A stretch of 6,359 nucleotides of DNA from Planctomycetia bacterium (GTDB taxonomy: Bacteria > Planctomycetota > Planctomycetia > Gemmatales > Gemmataceae): positions 1 to 6,359 of the forward strand of contig JAKEEV010000071.1 of the NCBI GenBank assembly GCA_022616395.1. The letters run 5' to 3'. The notes below the pieces were generated by a model that had not been told where the DNA came from, searched no databases, and saw only the letters and a list, made by a program, of their open reading frames with translations. Of the stretch, positions 5,263 to 6,359 are shown one piece after another. How positions within the stretch are numbered: position 1 is the first letter of the stretch; each line of letters opens with the position of its first letter. The position numbers and the translations under genes were made by a program.

Positions 5263-6359
5263 ATGTTCCGCATCAAGACGGTGTTCGTCGCGATGATGTT
5301 GCTGCGGTTGCGGCTGGTGATTGCGCCGCTCATGTTATTCACGGCTCGGTCGTGGCGCGGACGAGTAGAAGGGACGTTCGCCGTTGTCGTCGGCGCGATC
5401 ATCTTTGGCGGGTTGATCTACCTCGGTTCGCTCGCGTTCGAGACGGCAACTCCGGTTGTGGCTCGCACCGTGGCTCTGGTCGGGCTGGTGCTCTTCCTTC
5501 CGATGTGTTTTCTGGCCGCAGGGCTTGCTCGCAAGTGTCACTTCGGAGAAGGAGCAGTCGGCTCGCACTTCCTGAAGGCCGAACCGTCTCAGGACTCGCT
5601 CGGCTGGGCCGATGTCGAGGACGATTACCTCTGGCTCATTGTGCAACTCATCACGCGGCTTGACTGGCGAATTCCTTCCGCTGAAGCACGAGACACACGT
5701 GATTGCATTCGCGAACTCGTGGACGCGATTCGCGTTCACCCGGATTACCACTGCTTCGGCCGCATCACTGACTCAATGAGTTGGGGGCTGTTTCGCGGGG
5801 AACTCGACCCGCACCACTGTTACAGCTATCTACCGCAAGAGCGTGAACCGAACGAGAAGTTCGGGCTGCTCGTGTTCCTCCACGGCCACGGAACGAATTA
5901 CCTGATTCTGCTGCACGCGCTCAGGTCGCTGTGCGACCGACAGCGACTCATCCTCATCGCTCCATCGTTCGGATACGGCAACTGGGAATCAACCGACAGC
6001 GTCGAGGCCGTGGAGCGTGCCACGCGATTTGGTTTAGCCGCGTTTGACGCGGACCCGGCTCGCGTGTTCCTCGCGGGGATCTCGCAAGGCGGAGCCGGAG
6101 TCAGTCGAGCCGCGGAGGCGTATCCCGACCGCTTCGCGGGGCTAATCTTCATCTCTTCAACGATGGAAACAAGCGTGATCGGTTCGCAGGCGTTCGCTGA
6201 AGGCTGGAAGGGCCGCCCGGTGCTTGTGATTCAGGGCGACCGAGACCGATTCGTGCGTCCGGAGACCGTGAACGCGGCGGTTCATCGCCTGGAAGCAGAC
6301 GAAGTGAAAGTGACCTATCACCGCGACCCCGAAGGCGGCCACTTCCTGTTCTTCGCGAA
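5263..6359 (+). CDS. Membrane-anchored alpha/beta hydrolase (esterase-like), 3'-partial
   Basis: The frame runs open off the window end, giving 365 residues. The N-terminal part is hydrophobic: a segment at 7-28 interrupted by two arginines, then two likely membrane helices at 37-59 and 66-88. After a linker of about 110 residues comes an alpha/beta hydrolase domain (from about 195) with an oxyanion-hole motif HGHG (207-210), nucleophile elbow GISQGG (272-277, Ser274), acid QGDRDRFV (324-331, probably Asp328) and catalytic histidine in EGGHF (357-361, His360). All triad residues are therefore present and only the C-terminal tail is missing. The fold resembles the phospholipase/carboxylesterase and depolymerase-like groups; the substrate cannot be named. 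The ATG at 5263 has GAGGA at 5253-5257, 5 nt upstream. The gene is divergent from the EF-G gene and has no visible functional link to it. Confidence 0.87.
   Translation, partial: MFRIKTVFVAMMLLRLRLVIAPLMLFTARSWRGRVEGTFAVVVGAIIFGGLIYLGSLAFETATPVVARTVALVGLVLFLPMCFLAAGLARKCHFGEGAVGSHFLKAEPSQDSLGWADVEDDYLWLIVQLITRLDWRIPSAEARDTRDCIRELVDAIRVHPDYHCFGRITDSMSWGLFRGELDPHHCYSYLPQEREPNEKFGLLVFLHGHGTNYLILLHALRSLCDRQRLILIAPSFGYGNWESTDSVEAVERATRFGLAAFDADPARVFLAGISQGGAGVSRAAEAYPDRFAGLIFISSTMETSVIGSQAFAEGWKGRPVLVIQGDRDRFVRPETVNAAVHRLEADEVKVTYHRDPEGGHFLFFA

Noticed and set aside
1..6359. CRISPR array, tRNA or rRNA gene
   Set aside because: No regularly spaced short repeats, cloverleaf-like sequence or conserved rRNA stretch was seen on either strand by eye.

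Overview
The window looks like chromosomal DNA from a GC-rich planctomycete, most likely of the Gemmataceae. Three things suggest this: an EF-G of the EF-G2 type known from spirochaetes and planctomycetes, a leucine-rich-repeat lipoprotein of a kind common in large planctomycete genomes, and a XisH/XisI pair outside the cyanobacteria. The taxonomy is an inference from gene content; no rRNA or other marker is present.

Layout. (1) Positions 2-1551, plus strand: the catalytic part of a type I DAHP synthase (aroF; its N-terminus probably lies outside the window), followed after 12 nt by xisH and, overlapping it by 13 nt, xisI. Just after xisI lies a second copy of the last 90 nt of aroF without its stop codon, so the xisHI pair sits between two direct copies of the aroF 3' end. 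(2) Positions 1762-2601, minus strand: a lipoprotein with a proline-rich linker and leucine-rich repeats. (3) Positions 2740-4902, minus strand: a 720-residue EF-G, ending in a clear rho-independent terminator that separates it from the lipoprotein gene. (4) Positions 4903-5262: a divergent intergenic region. On the minus strand it has a perfect TATAAT box and a leader of about 170 nt with competing stem-loops, a 17-nt palindrome and a small hairpin between a strong Shine-Dalgarno sequence and the EF-G start. (5) Positions 5263-6359, plus strand: a membrane-anchored alpha/beta hydrolase, cut by the window edge after its catalytic histidine.

How the genes relate. The aroF-xisH-xisI spacing suggests one transcript, so the xisHI pair probably rides on a housekeeping promoter after inserting at the 3' end of aroF. 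The EF-G and lipoprotein genes are separate units. The EF-G resembles the ribosome-recycling EF-G2/mtEFG2 type more than the main translocase. The two signals most worth following are the duplicated aroF end around xisHI and the structured leader of the EF-G2-like gene.
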